A stretch of DNA of 64,000 bases from Clostridioides mangenotii TR (GCF_000498755.1 NZ_AXUS01000015.1:25806-89805), one strand, 5' to 3'; positions 54,196 through 63,800 are shown, numbered from the stretch's first letter. The notes: generated by a model not told the origin, from the letters alone. Made by a program: numbers and translations.

Positions 54196-54690
54196 CTAAT
54201 CTATTGAATCCTCCAAAGTTTTAATTTTATCTCTTAATTTTGCAGCTTCTTCGTAATCCTCAGATTTTACTGCTCTATCCAATTCTTCTTTAATTTTTTT
54301 TACTTCATTTTTTACACTTATACTGTGATAAGATTTTTTAGGCGCTTTACCAACATGATCTAAATGACCGTGAATATTTTGAAGCATAGGATTTATCTGA
54401 CTGCTAAATGCTTCGTAGCAATCACTACATCCAAATCTACCAGTATTCTTAAAGTCGCTGTAAGTGCTATTGCATGTTGGGCATATAAGCTTGCTTTCAG
54501 CTTCTTTTTCAGGTTGAAATCCTAATTTTGATATTACATCCATCATAGAAAATGGCATATTAAAATCAAAATCAACATTTGTGTACTCTTTTGCACACTC
54601 ACTGCATAAGTATTTTTCTAATTTCTCACCATTTATATTTTCATTGTAGTAAACTGATGCTTTATTTTTATTACATTCTTGACATAACAT
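54196..54690 (-). CDS. mcsA: McsA, activator of McsB
   Basis: 164 aa from ATG at MLCQECNKNKAS. Four CxxC-type pairs (CQEC, CSEC, CPTC, CSDC) bind zinc, and a C-terminal UVR motif (DYEEAAKLRDKIK) binds ClpC. It activates McsB kinase and senses oxidation or heavy metals. Ribosome site GGGAG lies within the end of ctsR. Confidence 0.95.
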   Translation of the reverse strand: MLCQECNKNKASVYYNENINGEKLEKYLCSECAKEYTNVDFDFNMPFSMMDVISKLGFQPEKEAESKLICPTCNSTYSDFKNTGRFGCSDCYEAFSSQINPMLQNIHGHLDHVGKAPKKSYHSISVKNEVKKIKEELDRAVKSEDYEEAAKLRDKIKTLEDSID

Positions 54691-54695
54691 AATTA

Positions 54696-55151
54696 TCACT
54701 CTCCCGTGTTAATTAAAAGTATTATTAAATTTTTTAATATGCTTGCCCTCACTTTTTCCTTCATATCGCAAATTGGAATAATCAGTGATTTTTCATCAAT
54801 CGAGGACAGTATTATCTTTGACTCTCTTTCGGTAATTAATTCAGTATCTTTTAAGTTTTCTACAATATCTTTAGCTCTTTTAAAAGATATCTGGTTTCCT
54901 ATCTTTTCATTGAGAAGGTCTTTTATATAGTCCTTTTTGTTTTGCTGTATTTTTGCAATCTGAACATATCCTCCTCCACCTTGCTTGCTCTCTACAAAAT
55001 ACCCTCTATCTAAGGTAAACCTTGTTGTAAGAACATAATTTATCTGAGATGGGACACAAGAAAACAAACTCGCAAGCTCGTTCCTTTGAATCTGAATTGA
55101 ATTACTTTCCTTCATTAATTCCTTTATAAAATTCTCTATTATATCAGTCAT
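54696..55151 (-). CDS. ctsR: transcriptional repressor CtsR
   Basis: 151 aa from ATG at MTDIIENFIKELM (an in-frame GTG at 55172 would add seven residues; no clear ribosome site decides). Winged helix with a glycine-rich beta-wing ESKQGGGGYVQI, the thermosensor of CtsR. Represses clp genes; inactivated by heat and by McsB. A CtsR box lies 30 bp upstream. Confidence 0.94.
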   Translation of the reverse strand: MTDIIENFIKELMKESNSIQIQRNELASLFSCVPSQINYVLTTRFTLDRGYFVESKQGGGGYVQIAKIQQNKKDYIKDLLNEKIGNQISFKRAKDIVENLKDTELITERESKIILSSIDEKSLIIPICDMKEKVRASILKNLIILLINTGE

Positions 55152-55181
55152 TGTCGCCACTTTTATCACCACTTACTTTCT

Positions 55182-55229
55182 TTTGACTATCTTTGACTAC
55201 TATTTTACACCTTTTTGATTTTTTGTAAA
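55182..55229 (-). promoter_or_regulatory. ctsR operon promoter with CtsR box
   Basis: Minus strand: -35 TTTACA (55224-55229), 16-nt spacer, -10 TAAAAT (55202-55207), then the tandem heptads AGTCAAA-GAT-AGTCAAA (55182-55198), an exact CtsR operator covering the start site. Confidence 0.93.
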
Positions 55230-55322
55230 GTGTCTAATAAATAATTTTTAATATTTTTATAAATTATTTTATAACATTATTATTTATAGCAGTTTTATGC
55301 ACTTTGTAATATACTTTTTACC

Positions 55323-55362
55323 ACAAAAAGACAGAGTTTAATCGATACTCTGCCTTTTTGTT
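55323..55362 (+). terminator. hairpin terminator facing plus strand in the ctsR/EF-G gap
   Basis: ACAAAAAGaCAGAGT / ACTCTGcCTTTTTGT, then TATTTTATT on the plus strand. No plus-strand gene precedes it. The 433-bp gap 55173-55605 also holds two more hairpins and a CWB2 scrap. Confidence 0.6.
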
Positions 55363-55406
55363 ATTTTATTTAATATGTTTTTAAGTTTAATATGAAATTA
55401 TACTAA

Positions 55407-55487
55407 TTATTTATTATCTATTGATATACTTACCTGAGAAAGTCTTTCTGATATCTTTACTGCTGTATCATATTTGATTTTTACCTT
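55407..55487 (-). pseudogene. short relic of a CWB2 cell-wall-binding repeat
   Basis: Minus-strand KVKIKYDTAVKISERLSQV, then SISIDNK and stop. YDTAVKIS is the core of a CWB2 repeat (usual NRYDTAVxIS). No start, no ribosome site, about 27 codons. It is similar in kind to the relic at 19080-19345. Confidence 0.45.
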
Positions 55488-55564
55488 TATATATTTGAAT
55501 ATAAAGGTTTTTTATCATCGTTTAATAAAAAGTTGATTCACTATTAAAGTGGAATCAACTTTTT
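55485..55564 (-). terminator. tandem terminators after the EF-G-like gene
   Basis: AAAAAGTTGATTC / GAATCAACTTTTT (55527-55564), a 13-bp perfect stem, and ACCTTTATAT / ATATAAAGGT (about 55485-55512). Both lie in the first 120 bp after the stop. Confidence 0.75.
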
Positions 55565-55605
55565 ATATTTTTCTTTATTTATTATTATATAAATATCCAC
55601 AGCTA

Positions 55606-57555
55606 TTATGAAAGGGCTTTTTCTTTCTTAAGATTTCCAGATTCCTCAATTATTTTCTCTGATAAGTGTTGTGGAACCTCTCCATAACTCTCTAATTCCA
55701 TTTCAAATACCCCTCGACCTTGAGTCAAAGATCTCAAATCTATTGCATACTTAAATGTCTCGGCCTGTGGCGCAAGAGCAAATATAATTTGTTTGCCTTT
55801 TCCGTCTGGCTCCATTCCAAGAATCTTACCTCTTCTCTTATTTATATCTCCCATTACATCACCCATATAGTCGTCTGGAACTGTTATCTTGAGCTTCATA
55901 ATTGGCTCAAGCAGTATTGGGTCTGCTTCTTCCATTCCCTTTTTAAAAGCTACACTAGCAGCCATTTTAAATGCCATCTCAGATGAATCAACATCGTGAT
56001 ACGATCCATCGTAAAGAACCGCTTTTATATTAGTAACAGGGAATCCCCCTAATATACCTTTTGACATTGAATCTTTTAATCCTTTTTCTACTGCTGGAAC
56101 ATATTGTCTTGGAACCGAGCCTCCAAATAGTTCCTCGGAAAAATCAAAATCATCTATAGATCTTGAGAATCTTATCTTAACATCGCCGTATTGTCCATGG
56201 CCTCCAGATTGCTTCTTATACTTACCTTGAACATCCGCACTTCCTTTTACAGTCTCCTTATATGGAACTTTTAGATCGGTCAATGATACATCTACTCCAA
56301 ATTTATCCTTCATTCTATTTTTGATAGTCTTTATATGTAGCTCCCCTTGACCGCCAAGTAGTGACTGTCTGGTATCCACATTTCGGAACCAATGAAGTGT
56401 TGGGTCCTCTTCAACAAGTTTATTTAAAATTGTTCCTACCTTATCTTCGTCGCCTTTATTTTTAGTTTCAACGGCGTAATATATCTGTGGTTTCGGAAAA
56501 CCAATACCCTCTCGTAAGTCTGCATTTTTATCTGTAGACAGTGAATCACCTGTTTTTAATGAATCAACCTTAGTAACTACTACAATATCTCCGCCTTTAG
56601 CTTTTTTTATATTTACAAGCTCACCATTTTTTAAAGTATAAAGTCCTGCTAATCTTTCTTTATTTTTTTTGTTCAAGTTATAGAACTCTGTATCTTTAGT
56701 TATCTCTCCGTCTACAATTTTTATATAAGACATCTTTCCTACAAAAGGATCCATTAAAGTTTTGAATACAAAACCGTTAAATCCTTTTTTATTTTCTTTA
56801 ACTCTAGGGGCCAAGAAGTTTGTAATCGTATCTAAAATTTCTTTTGTACCTATATTGTTTATAGTCGATCCACATATTACAGGAATTATATCTCCTCTTT
56901 GAATACCTATTATAATTCCTCTCTGGATCTCTTCTTTGGTAAGCTCTTCTCCGCTAAAGTACTTGTCTAGTATTTCATCATCAGTCTCTGCTATTAACTC
57001 CATAAGTGCTTCTCTAACACTTACTGCTTGCTCTTTGAAATCGCCTTCTAAATCATCTACATTTTCAAATACATTGTAAAGCTTAACAAACTCTTTATCC
57101 TTGTATATAGGACTTATCATAGGTACTATCTTATTGTTGTACTTATCTCTAAGCATTGCTATTGCATCTTTATATCTAGCTTTTTCATTATCTATTTTAT
57201 TAATAAACATTATTTTAGGCATATTTTCAGTTAACTCTAGCGATTTTTCTGTACCAACTTGAATTGGCGAAGTTGCATCAATTACTATCACTGACGCATC
57301 ACTAGCACTAAGAGCTGAAATCACATCTCCATTAAAGTCAAAATACCCTGGTGTGTCCAATAAATTAAATTTATAGTCGTTGTATTCAATAGGTTTTAAC
57401 GACATGTGGTAAGTCATGTTTGCTTTATCTGTCAGTTTTGGGATTTTATTTGTATTTGCTGTGTAAGCTATTGTTTCTATAAGATTAGTCTTACCGCATC
57501 CACTGTGTCCAAGTACTGCTACATTTCTCAACTTGTTGCTCTCATAGACTTTCAT
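55606..57555 (-). CDS. elongation factor G-like GTPase (EF-G paralogue)
   Basis: 649 aa from ATG at MKVYESNKLRN after AAAGGTGG. G-domain motifs GHSGCGKTNL, DTPGYFDF and NKID, then domains II-V as in EF-G (GGHGQYGDVKIRF, MEPDGKGKQIIFA). Shorter and more divergent than FusA, as in the clostridial EF-G-like proteins next to ctsR and pyc. Role in translation unclear; a ribosome rescue or storage role has been suggested for such paralogues. Single-gene transcript. Confidence 0.9.
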   Translation of the reverse strand: MKVYESNKLRNVAVLGHSGCGKTNLIETIAYTANTNKIPKLTDKANMTYHMSLKPIEYNDYKFNLLDTPGYFDFNGDVISALSASDASVIVIDATSPIQVGTEKSLELTENMPKIMFINKIDNEKARYKDAIAMLRDKYNNKIVPMISPIYKDKEFVKLYNVFENVDDLEGDFKEQAVSVREALMELIAETDDEILDKYFSGEELTKEEIQRGIIIGIQRGDIIPVICGSTINNIGTKEILDTITNFLAPRVKENKKGFNGFVFKTLMDPFVGKMSYIKIVDGEITKDTEFYNLNKKNKERLAGLYTLKNGELVNIKKAKGGDIVVVTKVDSLKTGDSLSTDKNADLREGIGFPKPQIYYAVETKNKGDEDKVGTILNKLVEEDPTLHWFRNVDTRQSLLGGQGELHIKTIKNRMKDKFGVDVSLTDLKVPYKETVKGSADVQGKYKKQSGGHGQYGDVKIRFSRSIDDFDFSEELFGGSVPRQYVPAVEKGLKDSMSKGILGGFPVTNIKAVLYDGSYHDVDSSEMAFKMAASVAFKKGMEEADPILLEPIMKLKITVPDDYMGDVMGDINKRRGKILGMEPDGKGKQIIFALAPQAETFKYAIDLRSLTQGRGVFEMELESYGEVPQHLSEKIIEESGNLKKEKALS

Positions 57556-57567
57556 ATAAGCACCCAC

Positions 57568-58080
57568 CTTTAATTATGTATTTTGTTTTTATTTCCTAAG
57601 AAATACCTTCTAATATTTTATTAATAATTTTTGAAAATAGTACAGATATCAATAAAGTATTTCTATATACACCCCTCAAACCCCTTCTATATTTTGAATA
57701 TTCTATCATACTTATAAATTTGAGAAATAAAAAATGACAATAATGGACGACATTGTTACTATTTTTGATTATTAAAATGCCATAGTTCCTACTGAAAAGG
57801 ATTTTAACACATTACTATCTTTTACCATTTAATTCTTTACTACATAAATATATTTTGAATCTTTATTTGTATAAAAATGCTATACAATTTTGCATTTGTC
57901 TCATTTCTATCCATTCCAAATAGTCTTGTTACATTTGAAACTTATCTTTCTTAATTTTTTTTTAGATTTCTCTAATTTCATATCGTTTTTATTTGTATTG
58001 CAATCCTTTTTAATAATATAAGACGCATTATTAGGTTATTTTATTAGTTTGTTATAATTAAGCATCTTATATTACGATAA
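57568..58080. other. AT-rich gap upstream of the EF-G-like gene
   Basis: 567 bp lie between pyc and the EF-G-like gene. Apart from the pyc terminator I find no ORF, repeat, RNA or motif. Presumably holds the promoter of the EF-G-like gene. Confidence 0.4.
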
Positions 58081-58111
58081 AAAGAGAGTTAATATTTAAA
58101 TTAACTCTCTA
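58081..58111 (-). terminator. terminator of pyc
   Basis: AGAGAGTTAAT / ATTAACTCTCT, 11-bp stem with a 6-nt loop, then TTTTTATCG on the minus strand, 23 bp after pyc. Confidence 0.92.
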
Positions 58112-58134
58112 CTTTTGTTATATAAAATTATATT

Positions 58135-61100
58135 TTATTCTGAAATTTCGCTTGTCATCATTAATAACTGTTTATCTACAACCATGTCATTTTGAGCAAC
58201 TTTGATAGACTTAATTACTCCAGCAGCTTTAGCAACTATATTTGTTTCCATTTTCATAGCTTCTATAACAATCAACGGTTGATTTGCAGTTACAGTATCC
58301 CCTTCTTTTACAAGTATCTTTACAACCTTACCAGGTATGCTTGCTCCAACTTGATGAGGATCACTCATATCAGCTTTTTCGATATTTGCGACTTGACCAG
58401 TGTAATTAGTGTCTTTGATCTCAACTTCTCTAAACATTCCGTTAAGCTCAAATCCGATAGTTCTCATTCCATCTTCTTTAACTTCACCAATTTCAACTAA
58501 TCTTATTGTTAAAACTTTTCCTTCTTCTATCTCAACTTCACATTCTTCATTTTTGTTTAGTCCATAGAAGAATACATCACTTTCAAGTTTTGATATATCA
58601 TTGTACTCTTCAAGATGACCTAAATAGTCTTCATAAACTTTTGGATACAGAGCGTAGCTCAATATATTTCTGATGTTAGCTTCCATTTTGTATTTGTCTT
58701 CTAAGTGTTCTTTTATCTTACCGAAGTCTTCATCTGGAAGTAAAGATCCTGGTCTCTCAGTTATAGCTTTTTCACCTTTCAGAACAACTTCTGATAAGTC
58801 TTTTGGTATTCCACCTTCAGGTTGACCTATCATACCTTTACAGAAATCAACAACCGAATCAGGGAATGATAAATTCTTTCCTTCTTCTATTATATTTTCT
58901 TGTGTAAGCTTGTTCTTAGTCATAAATATAGCTAAGTCTCCAACTACTTTTGAAGATGGTGTAACTTTTATTATATCTCCAACTACTTGGTTTGCTACTT
59001 TGTAGTTAGCTTTTACTTCATCAAATCTATTTACTAGACCTAAACTATCTGCCTGTGGCTTAAGGTTAGTGTACTGTCCACCTGGTATTTCGTAGTTATA
59101 TATTTCTGCATATGAAGTAGTTAAATCACTTTCAAATTTTCCATATACTTTTCTTAAATCTTTGTAGTACATGCTCAGCTCATCATATCCGTATAAGTCG
59201 ATATTAGTGTCTCTTTCTGTATTTCTAAGAGCCTCAACAATAGCGTTTAATGATGGTTGACTTGTTATACCTGCAACAGATTCTAATGCAGCATCTACTA
59301 TATCAACACCCGCTTCAGAAGCCATTAAACATGTAGCAACACCATTTCCACTTGTATCGTGTGTGTGTAGGTGTATTGGAGTCTTAACATTTTTCTTAAG
59401 CTCTTTAATTAGCATATACGCAGAGTATGGTTTTAAAAGGCCTGACATGTCTTTTATTGCTATTATATCAGCTCCAAGACTTTCAAGCTCTTGTGCCATT
59501 CTTACATAGTACTCCATATTGTACTTAGTCTTAGTTTTATCTAGTACATCACCAGTATAGCATATTGCCGCTTCAGCAATTTTTCCCGTTTCAAGAGCTG
59601 TCTCTAAAGATGGTTTTATATTCTCTATCCAGTTTAATGAGTCAAATATTCTAAACACATCTATACCTTGTTTAGCTGATTCTTTAGTAAACTCTGCTAT
59701 TAGATTGTCTGGGTAGTTTTTGTAACCTACACCGTTTGATGCTCTAAGTAACATTTGGAACATTATGCTCGGTATTTCTTCTCTTAATTTTTGAAGTCTT
59801 CTCCATGGTGACTCTTTAAGGAATCTATAAGCAACATCATAAGTCGCTCCACCCCACATCTCTAGTGAAAATAAATCTTTCATGTATTTCTCAGTTGCAG
59901 GCGCTGCTTGAAGTAAATCGTAAGTTCTAAGTCTTGTAGCAAGAAGCGACTGATGAGCATCTCTCATAGTTGTGTCAGTTAAAAGAATCTTTTTATCATT
60001 TTTAATCTTTTCTAAGTATTTCTCTTTTCCTAATTTGTAGAATAAATCTCTACTTCCCTCTGTTTGGATCGCGGGTACTTCTAATCTTGGCTCGTGTAGT
60101 GCATCAAAGAATGGTTTTTCTTTACATGCGTTGTCATTGACTACAACATCACCTATAAATTGAAGTAATTTAGTACCTCTATCTTTGCTCTCTCTTATAT
60201 CGAATAATTCTGGGTTCTCGTCTATAAATTTAGTACTGCACTGACCATGTAGGAACTTATCGTTGTTTAGTACATTTATTAAGAATCCAATATTCGTTTT
60301 AACACCTCTAACTCTAAATTCTCTTATAGATCTTAAAGTCTTACTAACAGCTCCCTTAAAAGTTCTATCCCATGATATAGTCTTTACTAGCAAACTGTCA
60401 TAGTGAGGGCTTATATTAGATCCTGTAAACCCATTCCCACCATCTAGTCTTATACCAAAACCTGATCCTGTTCTATAAACTTGAATTTTTCCTGTATCAG
60501 GCATAAATTGATTTTTAGGATCTTCAGTAGTTATTCTACATTGTATAGAGTAACCCCTTACTTCAACACTATCCTGTGATTTTATATCTATCTCATCACT
60601 GTCTAGAGCATATCCTTGAGCTATTAGTATCTGGCTTTGAACTATATCAATTCCAGTGACCATTTCTGTTACAGTGTGCTCAACTTGAACTCTAGTATTC
60701 ATCTCTATAAAATAATGCTCTCCACTAGCATCTACTAAGAACTCTAGTGTACCTGCATTTATATATCCAACGTGTTTTGCAAGCTTAACTGCATCATCAC
60801 ATATAGCTTTTCTAATTTTATCATCTAATGAAAATGCTGGAGCGTACTCTATTATCTTTTGATGTCTTCTCTGTACTGAACAGTCTCTCTCATATAGATG
60901 AACTACATTTCCATGCTCATCTCCAAGTATCTGTACCTCAATATGCTTAGGATCTGATATATATTTTTCTATAAATATTATATCTTCACCAAAAGCCTTT
61001 CTAGATTCACTACAAGCAGTTTCATACTCTAATTCTAAATCTTCCTCACGAGTTACGATTCTTATTCCTCTACCGCCACCGCCGTTAGAAGCTTTTATCA

Positions 61101-61578
61101 TCACAGGGTAACCAATTTTTTTAGCAATTTCTTTTGCTTCATCAGTAGATTTGATAGCTTTATCTACACCAGGTATTGTAGGAACCTCTACCTCATGTGC
61201 GATCTTCTTAGAGTTTATTTTATCTCCCATCATATGCATAATATCTGATGATGGTCCTATAAATGTAATTCCCTCTTCTTCACATCTACGTGCAAACTCA
61301 GCATTTTCAGCTAAAAACCCATATCCAGGATGTATAGCATCTACTTTCTTTCTCTTTGCTAAATCTATTATTCCATCAATATCTAAATAAGCATCTATAG
61401 GACCTTTATCTTCTCCTATAAGATACGATTCATCAGCTTTTGTTCTAAATAAACCATATTTATCTTCTTTACTATATATTCCAACACTTTTTATACCTAA
61501 TTCAGAGCAAGCTCTAAATACTCTGATAGCAATTTCGCCTCTATTTGCAACTAACACTTTGTTAAACTTTTTAAGCAT
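58135..61578 (-). CDS. pyc: pyruvate carboxylase
   Basis: 1147 aa, full length. Biotin carboxylase (1 to about 455: GNGGGGRGI ATP loop, ERDCSVQRRHQK), carboxyltransferase (about 535-810: DTTMRDAHQSLLATRLRT, HTHDTSGNGVA), allosteric/tetramer domain, and the biotin carrier domain with EAMKM, K1109 being the biotin site. Turns pyruvate into oxaloacetate with ATP and bicarbonate, feeding an incomplete TCA cycle and gluconeogenesis. ATG start, ribosome site GGAGAAG. Lies just downstream of the tRNA block. Confidence 0.98.
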   Translation of the reverse strand: MLKKFNKVLVANRGEIAIRVFRACSELGIKSVGIYSKEDKYGLFRTKADESYLIGEDKGPIDAYLDIDGIIDLAKRKKVDAIHPGYGFLAENAEFARRCEEEGITFIGPSSDIMHMMGDKINSKKIAHEVEVPTIPGVDKAIKSTDEAKEIAKKIGYPVMIKASNGGGGRGIRIVTREEDLELEYETACSESRKAFGEDIIFIEKYISDPKHIEVQILGDEHGNVVHLYERDCSVQRRHQKIIEYAPAFSLDDKIRKAICDDAVKLAKHVGYINAGTLEFLVDASGEHYFIEMNTRVQVEHTVTEMVTGIDIVQSQILIAQGYALDSDEIDIKSQDSVEVRGYSIQCRITTEDPKNQFMPDTGKIQVYRTGSGFGIRLDGGNGFTGSNISPHYDSLLVKTISWDRTFKGAVSKTLRSIREFRVRGVKTNIGFLINVLNNDKFLHGQCSTKFIDENPELFDIRESKDRGTKLLQFIGDVVVNDNACKEKPFFDALHEPRLEVPAIQTEGSRDLFYKLGKEKYLEKIKNDKKILLTDTTMRDAHQSLLATRLRTYDLLQAAPATEKYMKDLFSLEMWGGATYDVAYRFLKESPWRRLQKLREEIPSIMFQMLLRASNGVGYKNYPDNLIAEFTKESAKQGIDVFRIFDSLNWIENIKPSLETALETGKIAEAAICYTGDVLDKTKTKYNMEYYVRMAQELESLGADIIAIKDMSGLLKPYSAYMLIKELKKNVKTPIHLHTHDTSGNGVATCLMASEAGVDIVDAALESVAGITSQPSLNAIVEALRNTERDTNIDLYGYDELSMYYKDLRKVYGKFESDLTTSYAEIYNYEIPGGQYTNLKPQADSLGLVNRFDEVKANYKVANQVVGDIIKVTPSSKVVGDLAIFMTKNKLTQENIIEEGKNLSFPDSVVDFCKGMIGQPEGGIPKDLSEVVLKGEKAITERPGSLLPDEDFGKIKEHLEDKYKMEANIRNILSYALYPKVYEDYLGHLEEYNDISKLESDVFFYGLNKNEECEVEIEEGKVLTIRLVEIGEVKEDGMRTIGFELNGMFREVEIKDTNYTGQVANIEKADMSDPHQVGASIPGKVVKILVKEGDTVTANQPLIVIEAMKMETNIVAKAAGVIKSIKVAQNDMVVDKQLLMMTSEISE

Positions 61579-61806
61579 ATGGCATTCTTCTCCTTTTAAA
61601 AATATATAATATAAAGAGTATAGACTAAATTACTTTATTTTTGAATACTTTTTCGCAAGTTCCTTAATTAATAAGACAAATACGTATAAAGAAGTAATTT
61701 TCCATATGTAATATTCGATTTTACCAATCATTTTTTAAGGGTTCTTTTTACGAAAAATTACAGTTTATACTAAATATGAATTATTTTATATATAAATTTC
61801 TTCTTT

Positions 61807-62235
61807 TTAATCCACTTGTGATAGCAATCTTTTTAAAACATCTGTAAGCTTGATTAAACCTAAGTCTGTATGCGATATTGCAACCACTATTTTAATGCAA
61901 TTTTCTGATAAATCGAATTTGTACGATCTATATTTCATTATTGTGTATTTAGGCATTAATTTTTCTATACTTAAAACAAGATTTTCACTTAAATTCATAT
62001 AAACCTCGAACTTTTCCTCTTCATCCATACCTTTTACTTCATCCTTAATAAACTTTCCTTCTTTATCTAAAATTTTGTCTAATTCATCTATATCAACTTT
62101 GAGTTTGTATGCAAGAACATCTTCTCTTTTAGATGCTTTAGATAAATCTGTTTCTACTTCAAATACACTGTTTTCTTTTATACTAGACTTTAACTCTTCA
62201 CTGTCCACTATATCCATCCCTATAATAATATACAA
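61807..62235 (-). CDS. hypothetical protein, 142 aa
   Basis: TTG start at 62235 supported by AGGAGG 8 nt upstream. The product begins MYIIIGMDIVDSEELKSSIK, is rich in Asp/Glu/Lys, soluble and probably all in the cytosol; the C-terminal half has regular hydrophobic spacing (ENCIKIVVAISHTDLGLIKL). No family recognised. Isolated between pyc and the tRNA block. The gap to pyc (61579-61806) shows nothing. Confidence 0.7.
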   Translation of the reverse strand: MYIIIGMDIVDSEELKSSIKENSVFEVETDLSKASKREDVLAYKLKVDIDELDKILDKEGKFIKDEVKGMDEEEKFEVYMNLSENLVLSIEKLMPKYTIMKYRSYKFDLSENCIKIVVAISHTDLGLIKLTDVLKRLLSQVD

Positions 62236-62354
62236 AGTCGCTTCCTCCTAAAAATATCTCTATTTTTTTTAATATATTTTTTATTGCCGTGCTGATTTAA
62301 TTTATTTAATCTCTATGATGTTTTTCCGCTTTTAATAATATTGAATAAAACAAA

Positions 62355-62382
62355 ATCCTCTAGCAAATATTCACTAGAGGAT
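62355..62382 (-). terminator. terminator of the tRNA block
   Basis: ATCCTCTAG / CTAGAGGAT with a 10-nt loop, then TTTTGTTTTATTC on the minus strand, just after the last tRNA. Confidence 0.9.
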
Positions 62383-62386
62383 GAAA

Positions 62387-62462
62387 TGGTGGGATTAACA
62401 GGGCTCGAACCTGTGACCCCCTGCTTGTAAGGCAGGTGCTCTCCCAGCTGAGCTATAATCCC
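62387..62462 (-). tRNA. tRNA-Val (anticodon TAC)
   Basis: Anticodon loop CTTACAA on CCTGC/GCAGG; encoded CCA. Identical over its visible length to the copy at 63931-64000. Confidence 0.96.
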
Positions 62463-62492
62463 TTACAAAGTAGTCTCTTATATAAACTTATA

Positions 62493-62569
62493 TGGTGCGC
62501 CCAAAGGGACTCGAACCCCTAACCTTCTGATTCGTAGTCAGACACTCTATCCAGTTGAGCTATGGGCGC
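62493..62569 (-). tRNA. tRNA-Arg (anticodon ACG)
   Basis: Anticodon loop CTACGAA on TCTGA/TCAGA; encoded CCA. Confidence 0.96.
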
Positions 62570-62574
62570 AATAT

Positions 62575-62648
62575 TGGAGGCGACACCCAGATTCGAACTG
62601 AGGATCAAGGAGTTGCAGTCCACTGCCTTACCACTTGGCTATGTCGCC
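62575..62648 (-). tRNA. tRNA-Cys (anticodon GCA)
   Basis: Anticodon loop CTGCAAC; discriminator T (U73) typical of tRNA-Cys; encoded CCA. Confidence 0.95.
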
Positions 62649-62671
62649 GCCTTATAAAATTACAATTAATC

Positions 62672-62747
62672 TGGTGATCTATCCGAGGATCGAACTCGGG
62701 ACACCCTGATTAAGAGTCAGGTGCTCTACCAGCTGAGCTAATAGACC
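62672..62747 (-). tRNA. tRNA-Lys (anticodon CTT)
   Basis: Anticodon loop CTCTTAA on CTGA/TCAG; encoded CCA. Near twin of tRNA-Lys(TTT) at 9566-9641. Confidence 0.96.
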
Positions 62748-62753
62748 TTATTT

Positions 62754-62831
62754 TGGGGTGGATAATGAGATTCGAACTCACGGCCTCCAAAGCCACAATC
62801 TGGCGCTCTAACCAACTGAGCTATACCCACC
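62754..62831 (-). tRNA. tRNA-His (anticodon GTG)
   Basis: Anticodon loop TTGTGGC; the extra 5' G (G-1) opposite C73 is encoded at 62831, the tRNA-His identity mark. Confidence 0.96.
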
Positions 62832-62836
62832 ACTAT

Positions 62837-62913
62837 TGGTCGAGGTGAAGGGACTCGAACCCCCGGCCCCATGGTCCCAAACCATGTGCGCTACCAAACT
62901 GCGCTACACCTCG
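62837..62913 (-). tRNA. tRNA-Pro (anticodon TGG)
   Basis: Anticodon loop TTTGGGA on CATGG/CCATG; encoded CCA. The likely ligand of the proS T-box. Confidence 0.96.
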
Positions 62914-62928
62914 AAAATAACTTAAATG

Positions 62929-63005
62929 TGGTGGACCATCAGGGACTCGAACCCCAGACCTACCGGTTATGAGCCGGGCGCTCTAACCAACTGAGCTAAT
63001 GGTCC
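62929..63005 (-). tRNA. tRNA with CAT anticodon, probably tRNA-Ile2
   Basis: Anticodon loop CTCATAA. The body GGACCATTAGCTCAGTTGG resembles the firmicute Ile2 tRNA whose C34 becomes lysidine, while the next gene has the elongator-Met loop TTCATAC. Ile2 is inferred. Confidence 0.75.
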
Positions 63006-63013
63006 ACATTTAT

Positions 63014-63090
63014 TGGTAGCGGTAACAGGAGTCGAACCTGTGACCTTTCGGGTATGAACCGAACGCTCTAGCCAACTAAGCTATACCGCC
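63014..63090 (-). tRNA. tRNA-Met elongator (anticodon CAT)
   Basis: Anticodon loop TTCATAC on TTCGG/CCGAA; GGCGGTATAGC acceptor typical of Bacillus-type elongator Met; encoded CCA. No GGG/CCC initiator stem. Confidence 0.88.
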
Positions 63091-63094
63091 ACAC

Positions 63095-63170
63095 TGGTGC
63101 CCAAAGGCGGAATCGAACCACCGACACGGGGATTTTCAATCCCCTGCTCTACCGACTGAGCTATTTGGGC
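63095..63170 (-). tRNA. tRNA-Phe (anticodon GAA)
   Basis: Anticodon loop TTGAAAA on GGGGA/TCCCC; encoded CCA. Confidence 0.96.
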
Positions 63171-63261
<91 letters not shown>

Positions 63262-63270
63262 GTATTTAAC

Positions 63271-63346
63271 TGGCAGGGGATGCAGGACTCGAACCTACGC
63301 ATGCAGCAGTCAAAGTGCTGTGCCTTACCGACTTGGCGAATCCCCT
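63271..63346 (-). tRNA. tRNA-Gln (anticodon TTG)
   Basis: Anticodon loop CTTTGAC on CAGCA/TGCTG; encoded CCA. Confidence 0.96.
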
Positions 63347-63357
63347 ATTTATTTAAA

Positions 63358-63434
<77 letters not shown>

Positions 63435-63445
63435 ACATTGTGATA

Positions 63446-63520
63446 TGGAGCGGGAAACGAGATTCGAACTCGCGACATCGACCTTGGCAAGGTCGCGCTC
63501 TACCACTGAACTATTCCCGC
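63446..63520 (-). tRNA. tRNA-Gly (anticodon GCC)
   Basis: Anticodon loop TTGCCAA on CGACC/GGTCG; encoded CCA. Confidence 0.96.
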
Positions 63521-63533
63521 GAAATAAATAAAA

Positions 63534-63617
63534 TGGTGCGGATGAAGGGAGTCGAACCCCCACGCCAAAGGCGCTAGATCCTAAGTCTAGTGCGTCTGCC
63601 AATTCCGCCACATCCGC
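63534..63617 (-). tRNA. tRNA-Leu (anticodon TAG)
   Basis: 84 nt with a long variable arm; anticodon loop CTTAGGA on CTAGA/TCTAG; encoded CCA. Confidence 0.95.
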
Positions 63618-63630
63618 ATCTTATTTATTC

Positions 63631-63716
63631 TGGTGGAGGATGGTGGATTCGAACCACCGAAAGCGAAGCTAACAGATTTACAGTCTGCCCCCTTTGGCCA
63701 ACTCGGGAAATCCTCC
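63631..63716 (-). tRNA. tRNA-Tyr (anticodon GTA)
   Basis: 86 nt with a long variable arm; anticodon loop CTGTAAA; encoded CCA. Confidence 0.95.
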
Positions 63717-63725
63717 ATGTTTTTG

Positions 63726-63800
63726 TGGAGCTGGTGATAGGAATCGAACCTACAACCTGCTGATTACAAGTCAGCTGCTCTACCGTTGAGCCACACCAGC
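63726..63800 (-). tRNA. tRNA-Thr (anticodon TGT)
   Basis: Anticodon loop CTTGTAA on GCTGA/TCAGC; encoded CCA. Confidence 0.96.
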
